Shown: positions 1 to 8,290 of the stretch, in pieces
How the letters are laid out: each line of letters starts with the position of its first letter
Position numbering within the stretch: the stretch's first letter is position 1
Origin: Streptomyces guryensis
Lineage (GTDB): Bacteria > Actinomycetota > Actinomycetes > Streptomycetales > Streptomycetaceae
Length of the DNA stretch: 64,000 nt
NCBI RefSeq assembly: GCF_021261325.1
Contig: NZ_JAJSBI010000037.1
Location: forward strand, 1-64,000
Direction: 5' to 3'
Translations under genes and position numbers: made by a program
Notes under the pieces: generated by a model
Seen by the model: the letters and a program-made list of their open reading frames with translations, nothing else
The model's database searches: none
Told to the model about the DNA's origin: nothing

Positions 1-90
1 AGCGCGGCCGGCGGCCTGCCGCCGGAAGAGTTCGAACGGACCGTCACCGCAGCACGCAAGAAGAGCGACCAGAGGTGCCAGGCCGCATAG
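1..90 (+). CDS. C-terminal end of an unidentified protein (cut by window edge)
   Basis: Reading frame 1 runs open from the first base to a TAG stop at 88-90. It gives a 29-residue tail rich in Glu, Arg and Lys (begins SAAGGLPPEEFERT, ends DQRCQAA). The charged, helical composition and the third-position GC look like real Streptomyces coding sequence, but the family cannot be told from the tail. It ends 45 bp before the next possible gene. Confidence 0.5.
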   Translation, partial: SAAGGLPPEEFERTVTAARKKSDQRCQAA

Positions 91-135
91 GAGAGGTCTC
101 TACGAAACCAGGGGATTGACAGGGAGACCGGCGGC

Positions 136-534
136 GTGCAGGTGCAGCAACTTGCATGTCCAGCCGGCACCCCAGTCCTGGCCGGTACCCCCACCCGGAA
201 CAGCCAGGAAACCACGGTGAAAGTGACCCTAAAGAACGCAGACGAGGCAACGGTGGTCAGCGCAGTCGGCGGACGGGTCGATGCCTTGCAGGCGTCGAAG
301 AACACAGTCGTGATCGCGGTGAACTTCGGGGAGGACAGCGATCTCATCGAGCTGGACCGGAGAAGCGGGCGTGAACTGCGGCGCGTGACGGTCAAAGGCA
401 TGGACAGCTCGTCCCTGCTGCGGCACACGCGGGATGGCTGGGTGATGGTCTCGGACAACACTGCAGCCGTGGTGGACCTGAACAAGGGGACGTCCCGGAC
501 GTTCGATCTGCCGGGGACGCTGACGAGCTTCTGA
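136..534 (+). CDS. Hypothetical protein, probable beta-propeller-type fragment
   Basis: 132 residues from a GTG with only a weak upstream GGGAG. From about residue 30 the sequence alternates short beta-strand-like stretches with Asp/Gly turns (VVSAVGGRVDALQ, DLIELDRRSGRELRRV, GWVMVSDNTAAVVDL). This looks like two or three blades of a WD40/PQQ-like propeller or of a bacterial sensor-domain lipoprotein. The first 25 residues are rich in Pro, Cys and Gln and do not look like the same domain. The gene may therefore be a 5'-truncated remnant of a longer propeller protein. A hairpin terminator follows directly. Function unknown. Confidence 0.4.
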   Translation: MQVQQLACPAGTPVLAGTPTRNSQETTVKVTLKNADEATVVSAVGGRVDALQASKNTVVIAVNFGEDSDLIELDRRSGRELRRVTVKGMDSSSLLRHTRDGWVMVSDNTAAVVDLNKGTSRTFDLPGTLTSF

Positions 535-545
535 GCCCGTGTGAA

Positions 546-588
546 AGGGGCCTCCACGCGGCGTCCGGTGCGCAGGCCCCTCTCATTG
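546..588 (+). terminator. Rho-independent-type terminator
   Basis: An 8-bp perfect inverted repeat, AGGGGCCT (546-553) and AGGCCCCT (574-581), lies 12 bp after the stop of the 136-534 gene. CTCATT follows. Confidence 0.6.
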
Positions 589-683
589 CGCGAGTCGGGA
601 TGCGTGAGCGATGCGTGAGCGGATGATCCGGCAGAGACCATCTCGGTGTGGACGAAGCACGGGGCAGCACCTGCCCTGACCAG

Positions 684-716
684 TGGTTCCGGACACCGAC
701 ACAGCGTCCGGAACCA
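684..716. repeat. Perfect inverted repeat (hairpin)
   Basis: TGGTTCCGGAC (684-694) and its exact complement GTCCGGAACCA (706-716) flank an 11-nt loop. There is no T-run. It lies directly left of the tRNA 3'-half and could be a terminator or part of the attachment-site region of an integrated element. Confidence 0.5.
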
Positions 717-735
717 CCCAACAAGATCCCGCCAG

Positions 736-779
736 GACTTTTAATCTGTTGGTTGTGGGTTCGAGTCCCACGCGGCCTA
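736..779 (+). tRNA. 3'-half of a tRNA-Lys(TTT): probable attachment-site remnant
   Basis: The sequence contains an anticodon loop CTTTTAA (738-744, anticodon TTT) and the 3' strand of the anticodon stem. A perfect T-arm follows (GTGGG / TTCGAGT / CCCAC, 755-771), then a 7-nt acceptor 3' strand GCGGCCT plus discriminator A. The D-arm, the 5' acceptor strand and a fully pairing 5' anticodon strand are absent. A tRNA-type terminator follows. Integrative elements of actinomycetes recombine in the 3' half of tRNA genes, so this is best read as an att duplicate with element DNA to its left. It is not a functional tRNA as seen. Confidence 0.65.
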
Positions 780-784
780 CGGGA

Positions 785-826
785 AACGCCCCTTGACCTG
801 GTGATGACACCCGGTCAGGGGGCGTT
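785..826 (+). terminator. Terminator behind the tRNA 3'-half
   Basis: A 14-bp inverted repeat with one mismatch (785-798 against 813-826; arms AACGCCCCTTGACC and GGTCAGGGGGCGTT) lies 6 bp after the tRNA end. That is the usual position of a tRNA transcription terminator. Confidence 0.65.
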
Positions 827-829
827 GCT

Positions 830-1607
830 GTGTGGCGGGAGGGATGGCTGCCTGGATTCAGGTGAGTGATTCCGGCTGCTTCGTTGTCACGCGGCCAGAG
901 GTGGCGCCGCCTCTGCCTGAGCAGGAGGGGTGAGGAGTGGGAAGGCGCAGTCCTCGGGGCGCCGGCCCAACCGCTGCACTGTGACCGCTGCGAGCAGCGC
1001 CACACCGGGGCCGGTCACCGGCGAGCGTTCCATTCCCACGTGGAAGATCCCGTTCTCGTCGGGCTCGGCGTCCACGCGGTCGAGGCTGGCGGACAGGGCG
1101 GCGCCACACGGATCCCGACTCCGGCTGGCAGCCGCTTCCCCTCCTCGTACTCTGCTGAGCATGGCGATACTCAACGATGTGGAGTTCGTCCGGCGGCAGG
1201 TGGAGCTGCCGGAGGGCACGCTGCCGGTGTACCGGGCGGAGCGTACGGCCAGGCATCACCGGGGCCTGGTCCGAGAGCGAGTCGGTGGCGTATGACCAGG
1301 CGGAGGCCGGGCGGATTGCCGAGCAGTCGATCCGCAAGGAGGCCGCAGCGGCCCCGCCCGGGCCCGCCTCCTGATCACCGCCTGCCGGCCCGCATTGATC
1401 ATCCGTACGTGCGCCGCGCTGGCCGCCCGTCTCGCTCCCCGCCTCGCGCTGCTGGTGGCCCTGGCTGGCGCCGCGATGGAACTGCTACACCTCAAGAGCC
1501 CCAAGGCGGTCCGCTACACTCTGCTGCTCGCCGGAGACCTCGGCCATGGCCTGCAACACCAGCCGTCGCGCCAGTCCCCGCCCTACGCGGCTGACGCCGA
1601 GGTCTTC
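830..1607. other. No confident gene
   Basis: Several frames are open but none has convincing coding character. A short plus-strand frame from ATG 1161 (MAILNDVEFVRRQVEL...) ends at 1295, and similar composition continues in another frame to about 1374. It could be a decayed small gene, but I do not recognise it. Confidence 0.35.
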
Positions 1608-1953
1608 CTACTCATTCGCTGGGCAACCGGAACTCCCGCAGGAAAACGTGTAGCTGTTGGTCGGTATGCCCCAGAAGGAGACGTCTTCCTGCCAGACCAT
1701 GTCGTCGTCGCCATGACCCCCGAGCCACGTGAAGCGGTGAACATAGGTCCCGTCGTTGACGGTGAAGCTGGTGGTGCCAAACAGCCGGGCGTCGCATATC
1801 CCGTCCGGCGAACAGGGCCTCACGCTCGATGCGGTCAGCGCCGCGGCCGGCGCGCTGCCGGCGGCCACGGAGGTGAGCGCGATAAGGCAGAGCGCACCCG
1901 CGGCCATAGTCCGTCTGATGAATGTCATGTTCTCGAATTCCTTTCGATCAAGG
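1581..1953 (-). repeat. Inverted duplicate, copy A (partner 62756-63128)
   Basis: About 373 bp carrying the small secreted-protein gene and its ribosome-binding region are nearly identical, inverted, to 62756-63128. The sharp left boundary of homology is at CCTTGATCG, just upstream of the gene. The downstream ~25 bp carry several mismatches. The two copies lie about 61 kb apart at the two ends of the window. Confidence 0.85.
1608..1928 (-). CDS. Small secreted protein (copy A of an inverted duplicate)
   Basis: 106 residues from ATG 1928, preceded by AAAGGA. The basic N-terminus (MTFIRRT), a hydrophobic stretch (MAAGALCLIALTSVAAGSAPA) and an Ala-rich cleavage region form a clear Sec signal peptide. 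The mature ~75 residues contain four cysteines and a beta-rich, Trp/Asp-rich core (FTWLGGHGDDDMVWQEDV). The family is not recognised. The same gene, differing by one residue near position 30 (Ala/Thr), occurs in opposite orientation at 62781-63101. Identity stops within tens of bases on each side, so the gene moved as a short DNA segment. Confidence 0.7.
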   Translation of the reverse strand: MTFIRRTMAAGALCLIALTSVAAGSAPAAALTASSVRPCSPDGICDARLFGTTSFTVNDGTYVHRFTWLGGHGDDDMVWQEDVSFWGIPTNSYTFSCGSSGCPANE

Positions 1954-1972
1954 ACGAATCCGTCAGGCCCCC

Positions 1973-2920
1973 TCACGCCGATAAGGGGGGTGCAGAATCG
2001 GGGGCGCCTGCGTTGAACCGACCGGATGGCGGTCCACGATGGGTGCCGAGCCGCTGGCCGTAGCCGCCCGTGGCATGGTGTTCAGGTGGCGTCCGGCGGG
2101 CGGGACGCCAGGCGAGATAGGGCCGAGCGCCCCAGATGAGGACCGCCTCCGCGATGAGCAGCCCGAGGTGGTCCCCGGCGTGATCGAGCTGTTCGGCGGC
2201 GTACCGGCAGTGCGTGCAGCTCGCGATGTGATGCTGGAGATCGGGCACCAGGTGGGTGCCTCCGCGCTGGACTGAGACCTCCAATAGCCGGCTGAACCGC
2301 AGACACGTCTCGTCCGGAGCGAGGTCACGGTGCGCCGCGACGCACGCCTGCCGGAAAAGGGCACGGGAGGACTCCAGCCTGATGGCAGCCGTCTCCGGGG
2401 CGAGTCCGAGGAGGGCGGTCGGCACCTCCACTCCCTCCGCATCGACCTCGACATGCCACAGCAGGCACCGAGCGGGCTCCACCAGCCGCTGGAAGGCCTG
2501 GTAGGCCAGTCGGCGGTTTTCCGGGATGGACGGACGGGCACCCGCATGCCCGTAACGGGAGCGGAGATCCGGGTGGAGACATGCGCCGCGCCTTGGGTCT
2601 TGCGCCCAGTCCGCGGCCACGCGGTGGACGGTGGCCAGCAGTTCGGGCCGCCAGGCGGCCGTGGGCCCGGCCAGTCGAAGGGTGTCGACGAAAACTCGGG
2701 TGAACGCCGCCGCTGCGAGGACGCCCGCGGCGGCACCCGGCACTGTGCACAACTCGGCGTACTCGAACACCGGCCGCCAGTGGCGGACCAGCAGTTCCTC
2801 GTAGGGCCAGGGCGCCTGCTTCCTTCCCGCGGCACCTCTCAACTGACGCGACAGGTCCTCGTCCGAGTGGTCGACACGATGGATGGATTGGGGCGTGTTC
2901 AGATTCGGCACGTCCGTCAC
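1973..2920 (-). CDS. Sigma-like regulator with zinc-finger motif (lacks sensor domain)
   Basis: 315 residues from GTG 2920 (AAAGGAA six bases upstream). The helical N-terminal ~190 residues contain a CFEYAELC-like helix and resemble the region-2/4 layout of ECF-type sigma proteins. They are followed by a zf-HC2-like motif H-x3-C-x2-C (HHIASCTHC). The protein has the same architecture as the larger 31114-32523 protein but has neither its transmembrane segment nor its CBM2 domain. The tail after PAYLAWRPARR-like sequence is low in complexity and probably out of original context. It lies 146 bp downstream of the GH16 gene on the same strand and probably regulates it, or did so. A decayed paralogue lies at 33051-33326 beside the second GH16. 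The assignment as sigma-like is from layout, not from a search. Confidence 0.5.
   Translation of the reverse strand: MTDVPNLNTPQSIHRVDHSDEDLSRQLRGAAGRKQAPWPYEELLVRHWRPVFEYAELCTVPGAAAGVLAAAAFTRVFVDTLRLAGPTAAWRPELLATVHRVAADWAQDPRRGACLHPDLRSRYGHAGARPSIPENRRLAYQAFQRLVEPARCLLWHVEVDAEGVEVPTALLGLAPETAAIRLESSRALFRQACVAAHRDLAPDETCLRFSRLLEVSVQRGGTHLVPDLQHHIASCTHCRYAAEQLDHAGDHLGLLIAEAVLIWGARPYLAWRPARRTPPEHHATGGYGQRLGTHRGPPSGRFNAGAPDSAPPLSA
2057..2473 (-). repeat. 417-bp inverted duplicate (source copy; partner 7566-7982)
   Basis: This segment of the regulator gene recurs inverted at 7566-7982 with only one difference noticed (T/C in the CCTTTTCCGG/CCTCTTCCGG stretch). The boundaries are abrupt at both ends. 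Here the segment is continuous with a full-length gene, so this copy is the source. Confidence 0.9.
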
Positions 2921-3066
2921 CGGGTGTTCCTTTCACGCTCAGGGTCACGCGCGGCGGCCACGCGAGATTCCTCCGTTCCGGCTGCCACAGGGCCAATCCC
3001 CGCCCATGCCCGGTGCCATCGCGCCCTCGCCGTCGCCGACGGCGGCGCGTTCACTCGACGACGTGC

Positions 3067-4077
3067 TCAGCCCGTCGCGCCGCTACCGGACGCGGTACTC
3101 CCGGTAGTGCCTTCCGAGCTGTAGACGGACACGTAGTCCACGAGCATGGGCACGCCGGACTTGGTGGCCGAATTCGGGGTTGCGTGACCGGCAACGGGGT
3201 CGGGGAAGGCGCCGCCCATGGCCAAATTGAGGAGCAGGTAGTGGCCGTGACCGGTCGCCGCATTCCAGGTGGCCGCGTCCATCTGCGATTCCTTCACGGA
3301 GTGGTACTGCACCCCGTCGACGTACCAGCGCAGTTCCTGCGGGGAGGTGCTGCGGTCCCACTCGAAGGCGTAGGTGTGGAAGTTGCCCGCGCAGGACGTG
3401 CCGGGGCAGGAACGACTGGCGCCGAGGCCGGTGGTCTCGTTGCAGGCGCCGCCGGGGTCGGTGCCGCAGTGGAGGGTTCCGGACACCTTGTTGACTCCGC
3501 CTGCGTTCTCCATGACGTCGAACTCCCCGATGCCCGGCCAGTTGGTGAAGTTCCCCCGGAAGGGTGCCCCCAGAGTCCAGAAGGCCGGCCAGTACCCTTC
3601 GGCTGCAGCACCGTTGACGCGGGGTACCTGGATACGGCCCTCAATGCGCAGCTTGCCTCCGGCCGGTGGTTCGAAGTCGCTGCGCTTGGTCTCGATCCTG
3701 CCGGAGGTCCAGTTGCCGTTGGCGTCCTCAACCGGCGTGATCTTGAGATGCCCCTTGCCGTCCTGCTGCAGGTTGGCGGTGTGTGAGGTATACGTCTCGA
3801 CCTCGTTGGTGCCCCAGTGAGCGGCGCCGCCGGGGTAGCTGGTCCCCGTGTCGATGTTCCAGTTTGCGCTGGAGGGCAGGGTGCCGGCCGCACCGGAGAA
3901 GCCGTCGCTCCAGACGCGGTGCCATCTGTGGGGGGTTGACGGCTCGTCGGCACTGGCAATGCCGTACAGGCCGGCGCCGAGCAGGGCGAGACCGCTCAGT
4001 GCCCCGAGCGCGGCCTTGAGCGGCCTGGAGGGACGGCGGGCGTGCTGACGGTTGGTGAAGCGCTTGCGGTGTATCAA
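3067..4077 (-). CDS. Secreted GH16 endo-beta-glucanase (laminarinase type), copy 1
   Basis: 336 residues from TTG 4077 (GGAGG seven bases upstream). Residues 1-43 are a long basic signal peptide (RKRF...ARRPSRPLKAALGALSGLALL). The GH16 catalytic signature GEFDVMEN places the nucleophile at about E185, the assisting D187 and the acid/base E190. The substrate-cleft motif GYWPAFWTLG (161-170) and SGRIETK (125-131) are typical of beta-1,3(-1,3/1,4)-glucanases. The C-terminus ends soon after the jelly-roll (YVSVYSS), with no carbohydrate-binding module. It hydrolyses beta-glucan outside the cell. A LacI-type operator lies ~140 bp upstream. A near-paralogue is at 33485-34495. Confidence 0.9.
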   Translation of the reverse strand: MIHRKRFTNRQHARRPSRPLKAALGALSGLALLGAGLYGIASADEPSTPHRWHRVWSDGFSGAAGTLPSSANWNIDTGTSYPGGAAHWGTNEVETYTSHTANLQQDGKGHLKITPVEDANGNWTSGRIETKRSDFEPPAGGKLRIEGRIQVPRVNGAAAEGYWPAFWTLGAPFRGNFTNWPGIGEFDVMENAGGVNKVSGTLHCGTDPGGACNETTGLGASRSCPGTSCAGNFHTYAFEWDRSTSPQELRWYVDGVQYHSVKESQMDAATWNAATGHGHYLLLNLAMGGAFPDPVAGHATPNSATKSGVPMLVDYVSVYSSEGTTGSTASGSGATG

Positions 4078-4212
4078 GAGATGGCCTCCACGAGAGGGAA
4101 CGGGAGGTAGCGGCTCCGGGACCAGGAGACAACGGCTCCCACGGAAGAGTGCTTGCGTCGCTGTGGTGCGTCACTGTGGCTCGTTTTCGCGGAACGCGTC
4201 AACAGTTATGGC

Positions 4213-4226
4213 TGAGAGCGCTCACA
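4213..4226. promoter_or_regulatory. LacI-family operator upstream of GH16 copy 1
   Basis: TGAGAGCGCTCACA is a near-palindrome with the central AGCGCT shared by all sites in this window. It lies 136-149 bp before the TTG start of the GH16 gene. The same arrangement occurs before GH16 copy 2. Confidence 0.75.
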
Positions 4227-4417
4227 AATACACAACATGTTCATCTCGTGAAGGTGAGTTGACCAAGCCTCATGAATTGACAGTCTGTCGCGGTGAAGCG
4301 CTTCTGAACTGGTCGAACAGGACAGGAACCCACGGATGCAGGCGGGATCCATCGACCATCGATTCGGGACGAAACCTTGACCTGTCCAGTCAGGCAACGA
4401 CAGAATATGGCTCCTCT

Positions 4418-4431
4418 TGAGAGCGTTTTCA
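4418..4431. promoter_or_regulatory. Degenerate LacI-type operator
   Basis: TGAGAGCGTTTTCA matches the left half of the palindrome but is weak in the right half. It corresponds in position to the better site at 34835-34850, which precedes the divergent glycanase gene in the right-hand locus. That glycanase gene is missing here, and the site looks decayed. Confidence 0.5.
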
Positions 4432-4563
4432 CGTTGAACGCGATGGGACGACAGGCTCTGATGCGTGGTCGTGCGGCCAGCAGCCGACCGTCAGATGGGT
4501 TGATGTCTGTTGTTTCTCGGCGGTGGGGCCGAGCGCCAGGCGTTGTGTTCCAGACGCATGAAG

Positions 4564-4858
4564 AGGACGGATCGGATGGGCAGTGCTGTCCAGAACAACG
4601 GTCAGCTGGTGGGCGGACGGTTGGTCAGGGTGCCGCAGGCGCATGAAGGGCTGTCCTCGAGGGCTCCGACCCACGGCAGGGACGAGGCCAACATCGCCCA
4701 GCAGATCAAGATCTACGCCTACAACTCCCAGAACTCCACACCGGACGTGCAGGCGCAGGTCAAGGCGGCCAACACCACATTGGCTGACACGACCACCCGG
4801 CTCCCACCCGAGGCGAAACTCGGGCCCTTGGCTCACCCTCCACCATCCATAGAAAACG
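4564..4858 (+). pseudogene. Decayed 5' end of an RsbW-like ATPase gene plus unknown fragment
   Basis: The stretch around 4564-4612 (CGGATCGGATG, then GTCCAGAACAACGGTCAGC) resembles the start region of the intact RsbW-like gene at 36450-36500 (CGGATCGGATG, then GTCCAAGACAACGATCAGC). The resemblance then fades. From about 4680 to 4850 an unrelated, helical fragment is open (DEANIAQQIKIYAYNSQN...). This places a relic of the same neighbouring gene beside GH16 copy 1 and supports an old locus duplication. Confidence 0.45.
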
Positions 4859-4859
4859 C

Positions 4860-4890
4860 AACGGTCCGCCGACTCAGTCGGCGGACCGTT
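4860..4890 (-). terminator. Strong terminator of the EthD gene
   Basis: A perfect 14-bp inverted repeat (AACGGTCCGCCGAC / GTCGGCGGACCGTT) has a 3-nt loop. Read on the minus strand it is followed by GCGTTTTCT. It begins 16 bp after the stop of the 4906-5226 gene. Confidence 0.85.
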
Positions 4891-4905
4891 GAGCAAGATC
4901 GCGGG

Positions 4906-5226
4906 TTAGGCGTCTTCGAGGACCTCCGCGAATGCGATCACTACGCCCCCGGTGGCGTGCTCGCGTGTAGCGGCGACAAGGGAACCCGCCTCTGCGGCGG
5001 CGGCGCTGGCCGCCGCGTAGTCGGCAAAGTACAGGTCCAGCAGCCGGTACGCCGGTGTCGGGCTGCCGTCTTCCTTCGGCCAGACCTTCGACGTCTGCAG
5101 CCGAGTCAGACCGGGGAGTTTCCGCGCCAGCGCGAGTTGCTCGGGGTAAGCCGTCTCGAACGCGTCCGGGTCGGTGGGGTTGGAATAGATGAAGCTGATC
5201 TTGGTCGGCTTGCCCTGCTCAGTCAC
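4906..5226 (-). CDS. EthD-family small protein
   Basis: 106 residues if GTG 5226 is used. This start has GGGAGG six bases upstream, much better than the upstream ATGs at 5262 and 5247. The sequence begins like EthD/dimeric alpha-beta-barrel proteins (KISFIYSNPTDPDAFETAYPEQLALARKLPGLTRLQTSKV) and ends with a second helix-strand half (FADYAAASAAAAE...VVIAFAEVLEDA). EthD proteins are small accessory or detoxification proteins often found beside oxidoreductases; no fixed reaction can be assigned. It is transcribed divergently from the AraC-type gene, 191 bp apart, which suggests control by that regulator. A strong terminator follows. Confidence 0.8.
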   Translation of the reverse strand: MTEQGKPTKISFIYSNPTDPDAFETAYPEQLALARKLPGLTRLQTSKVWPKEDGSPTPAYRLLDLYFADYAAASAAAAEAGSLVAATREHATGGVVIAFAEVLEDA

Positions 5227-5417
5227 GGATGGCCTCCCGGTTGTCATTCTTCGTTGATGCAAATGAGCGGACCCGATCCGGTCGATGGTGTGGGCCGAAC
5301 GTCCGGTGGCGCGGCTGCCTCACCAACGGACGTGGTGGACAGCGCCCCAGCGTGGGCCCGGGCCCATACGACTCACTCGCTGTTTGTCGAGCCTAGGCAG
5401 CGGAACGGGAGGCGGCC

Positions 5418-6443
5418 ATGATCGTTCCGCCGGTAGATTTTGCCGATCGTCCAGCGTCGCAGGTCGATTTACTCCGGCCGCAGCACGGGGTTGCCGATCC
5501 TCCTGGGCTTGAGGACGCGGCGCTCGGTCTTGACGTGAATGGTCAGCCGTACGACTTGCTCTCGGAGCTGCTGCGGACCGTCCGTCTGAGCGGAGAACGG
5601 ATCGCTGCCTACGGTCCGCTGCGCACGTTCTCGGTCGGCTTCTCCGGTACCGGCACCCTGCACATCGTTGACGAGGGCGAGGTCCTGCTTCGGATCGACG
5701 GCGCTCCGCATGTCGAGCGCGCGAGTCACGGCGATGTCATCCTGCTCCCGCGCGGCGATCCACACCGCATCAGCGATGCAGGCGAGCGCGCACATGCGAG
5801 CGTCGGCGCATCCGGGCACGACGCACCCCTTCCCCAGCCAGCGCGCTGGCTCTGTGGAACCTTCACGATCGGCGACCCGCAGGCGAGCCACCTGCTTGCG
5901 AGCCTCCCGGCCGTGATCATTCTGCGCGGCGCCCGCGGCCCAGCGCTCGAAGGACTCGAAGTGGCGCGCAGGATGCTCCTCCTCGAGATGCAATCGCCCT
6001 CTCAGGGATCGGCGGTGATGGTGGCTCGCATTCTCGATCTGCTCTTCATTCAGATTCTGCGCGCCTGGGCTGCTGGCACGGGCGCCGAACCGAACTGGCT
6101 CGCCGGCGCCCTCGACCCCGAGATCGGTCCGGCCTTGAGCGCTATCCATCGCGACCCCGGCCACCGCTGGACAGTCGAGGAGCTGGCCCGAGCGTGTTGC
6201 CTTTCCCGGTCAGCGTTCGCTGCCCGGTTCGTCGCTCGGGTGGGAAAGCCGCCAGCCACCTACCTCGCGCATGTACGCCTCGACGCCGCCGCCGACCTGC
6301 TGCGCGACACCTCCCTTCCAGCCGGGTTCATCGGGGAGAACGTCGGATACACGTCGGAGGCTGCATTCAGCCGCGCGTTCAAGCACCGCTACGGCAAACC
6401 ACCGGCTCTCTGGCGACGAGACACACCAGCAAGACACTCGTGA
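5418..6443 (+). CDS. AraC-family transcriptional regulator
   Basis: 341 residues from ATG 5418 (GGGAGG five bases upstream). The N-terminal ~190 residues form a cupin-type ligand domain with GTGTLHIVDEGEVLLRID and HGDVILLPRGDPH. The C-terminal ~100 residues hold the two AraC helix-turn-helices (WTVEELARACCLSRSAFAARF and IGENVGYTSEAAFSRAFKHRYG). The ending FKHRYGKPPALWRR is typical of the family. It probably senses a small molecule and controls the divergent EthD gene. No operator could be picked out by eye in the 191-bp gap. Confidence 0.9.
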   Translation: MIVPPVDFADRPASQVDLLRPQHGVADPPGLEDAALGLDVNGQPYDLLSELLRTVRLSGERIAAYGPLRTFSVGFSGTGTLHIVDEGEVLLRIDGAPHVERASHGDVILLPRGDPHRISDAGERAHASVGASGHDAPLPQPARWLCGTFTIGDPQASHLLASLPAVIILRGARGPALEGLEVARRMLLLEMQSPSQGSAVMVARILDLLFIQILRAWAAGTGAEPNWLAGALDPEIGPALSAIHRDPGHRWTVEELARACCLSRSAFAARFVARVGKPPATYLAHVRLDAAADLLRDTSLPAGFIGENVGYTSEAAFSRAFKHRYGKPPALWRRDTPARHS

Positions 6444-6567
6444 GCGGTCCGTGCGCCGCGAGGGCGCCCTCGGGGCGATATCTGGCCCAGCGGTTTCGCA
6501 ATGTGGCTGTCCGAGGGCTGATCAAGAACGCGGAAAATGCTCCTGACCTGACCTCCCAATGAGGTTG

Positions 6568-7565
6568 TCAAGCCGCAGCTGTAGCGGGGACTGCAGGGTC
6601 GTAGCGTCGTCCGTCACGGATCACGGCCCACAGCACGTTGACGCGTCGGCGAGCCAGGGCGAGGACGGCCAGGGTGTGCCGCTTGCCTTCTGTCGACGGT
6701 CAGCCGCCAATTCCCCACCGTGAACGTCACGTTATAGGCCAGGGGAACGGTGACGTCGGGACCGTCGTGGAGATGGGGACGATCCCGGCGAGGCTGGCCA
6801 GCCGGTCCGGCGTGCCGAAGCGGCTGAGGTCGCCGGCGGTGGCGGCCAGGAACTCGGCGCCCAGCGGCGGTCCGATGCCGGGCATGCTGCCGATCACCTC
6901 GGCAAGGTCGTGAGCGCGGAATCGGGCCTCGATGAGCTTGTCGGTCTCGGCGATCTCCTCGCTCAGGTCCAGGACTTCCTTCGCCAGGGCGTGGATCACC
7001 TGGGCTGTGATCTTCTCACCGGGGAGGGCGGTGTGCTGGCGTTCGGCGGCGTCCAGCGCAGCCGCGGCCAGGGCTTCGGCGCCGCGGACCTTACGGTTGC
7101 GCAGCGAGGTTTCCACGCTTGCGGCCGATTTGGCGCAGGGCGGCCGGGTTCTGGTAGCCGCTCAACAGGATCGGCGGGCCGAGATTGCCCAGCTCCAGCG
7201 CCCGTTCCACGGCGGGGAAGATGCTGGCAAGTTGGCCGCGCAGACAGTTGATCTTCCGGGTGCGTTCGCCGACGAGGTCGGCCCGTCGGCTGGTCAGGAT
7301 CCGTAGTTCGACGACCTGTTCGTCCTCTGTCCGCAGCACGGTCAGGTCGCGGCGCGTCCGGGCCTGGTCGACGATGACGGTGGCATCTGTGGCGTCGGTC
7401 TTGCCGGTGCCGCGATAGCCGGCGGAGGCCCGGCTGACCGCGAGGCCGGGTATGCAGACGAGCTGCCGGCCGTGGTTGGGCAGGATGTTGATCCACAGGG
7501 CGGCCATGCCGTCCGCGACGTCGACCGCCCAGACGGCGTCCTTGCCCAGGGCCAGGACGTTGGCG
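6568..7565 (-). pseudogene. Broken IS110-family transposase
   Basis: Minus-strand fragments of a DEDD/IS110-type transposase are present. They include an N-terminal part (KDAVWAVDVADGMAALW, then YRGTGKTDATDATVIVDQ) at about 7565-7110. A frameshifted Transposase_20 part follows (EVIGSMPGIGPPLGAEFLA) down to about 6775. The C-terminal end (LALARRRVNVLWAVIRDGRRYDP, stop at 6568) lies at about 6690-6568. About 60-80 residues between the last two parts are replaced by unrelated DNA near 6690-6760. The extreme N-terminus is cut at 7565/7566 by the inverted 417-bp segment. It is clearly inactive. Confidence 0.85.
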
Positions 7566-7982
7566 GCTCGGTGCCTGCTGTGGCATGTCGAGGTCGATGC
7601 GGAGGGAGTGGAGGTGCCGACCGCCCTCCTCGGACTCGCCCCGGAGACGGCTGCCATCAGGCTGGAGTCCTCCCGTGCCCTCTTCCGGCAGGCGTGCGTC
7701 GCGGCGCACCGTGACCTCGCTCCGGACGAGACGTGTCTGCGGTTCAGCCGGCTATTGGAGGTCTCAGTCCAGCGCGGAGGCACCCACCTGGTGCCCGATC
7801 TCCAGCATCACATCGCGAGCTGCACGCACTGCCGGTACGCCGCCGAACAGCTCGATCACGCCGGGGACCACCTCGGGCTGCTCATCGCGGAGGCGGTCCT
7901 CATCTGGGGCGCTCGGCCCTATCTCGCCTGGCGTCCCGCCCGCCGGACGCCACCTGAACACCATGCCACGGGCGGCTACGGC
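7566..7982 (+). pseudogene. Inverted 417-bp copy of the sigma-like regulator gene
   Basis: This is an almost exact inverted copy of 2057-2473. It encodes the middle and zinc-finger part of the regulator (CLLWHVEVDAEG ... HHIASCTHC ... YLAWRPARR) with no start region of its own. It directly abuts the truncated N-terminus of the IS110 transposase on its left. On its right the frame runs on to 8090 through unrelated sequence. It is a dead fragment but nearly unmutated, so the event was recent. Confidence 0.9.
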
Positions 7983-8290
7983 GGTTTCTTACGGCGTCTA
8001 CGGCTCCTCGGGCCGACGCCCCCGGGCGCTCAGCGGCATCGGCGGTCCGGCTGGTTCGACGGGGGCGCCGCTGAATCGGTGTTCCCCTGATCGGCATCGT
8101 CAGGGGAACCCGACGAACTCTGCCGTCCTGACCGACGACCTTCGTGCCAGTGCCCGGCAGCAGCCGACCGGACAGGCACCGCGCCGCAGCACAGGTTGCT
8201 TGGCCCATCCCACTACCGCGGGTGCCGACGGGCGGATCTTCCCCCGGGGGTGCCGCGCGGTTCGTGCGGGCACCATCTCCCGGGAGTTGG
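7983..8290. other. No gene seen
   Basis: 308 bp between the duplicated fragment and the lipoprotein gene. I see no coding frame with supporting features and no clear repeats. Confidence 0.5.

Noticed and set aside
1395..2063. 222-codon plus-strand frame
   Set aside because: Most of it is antisense to the small secreted-protein gene 1608-1928. The N-terminal part has a hydrophobic run but no supporting context.
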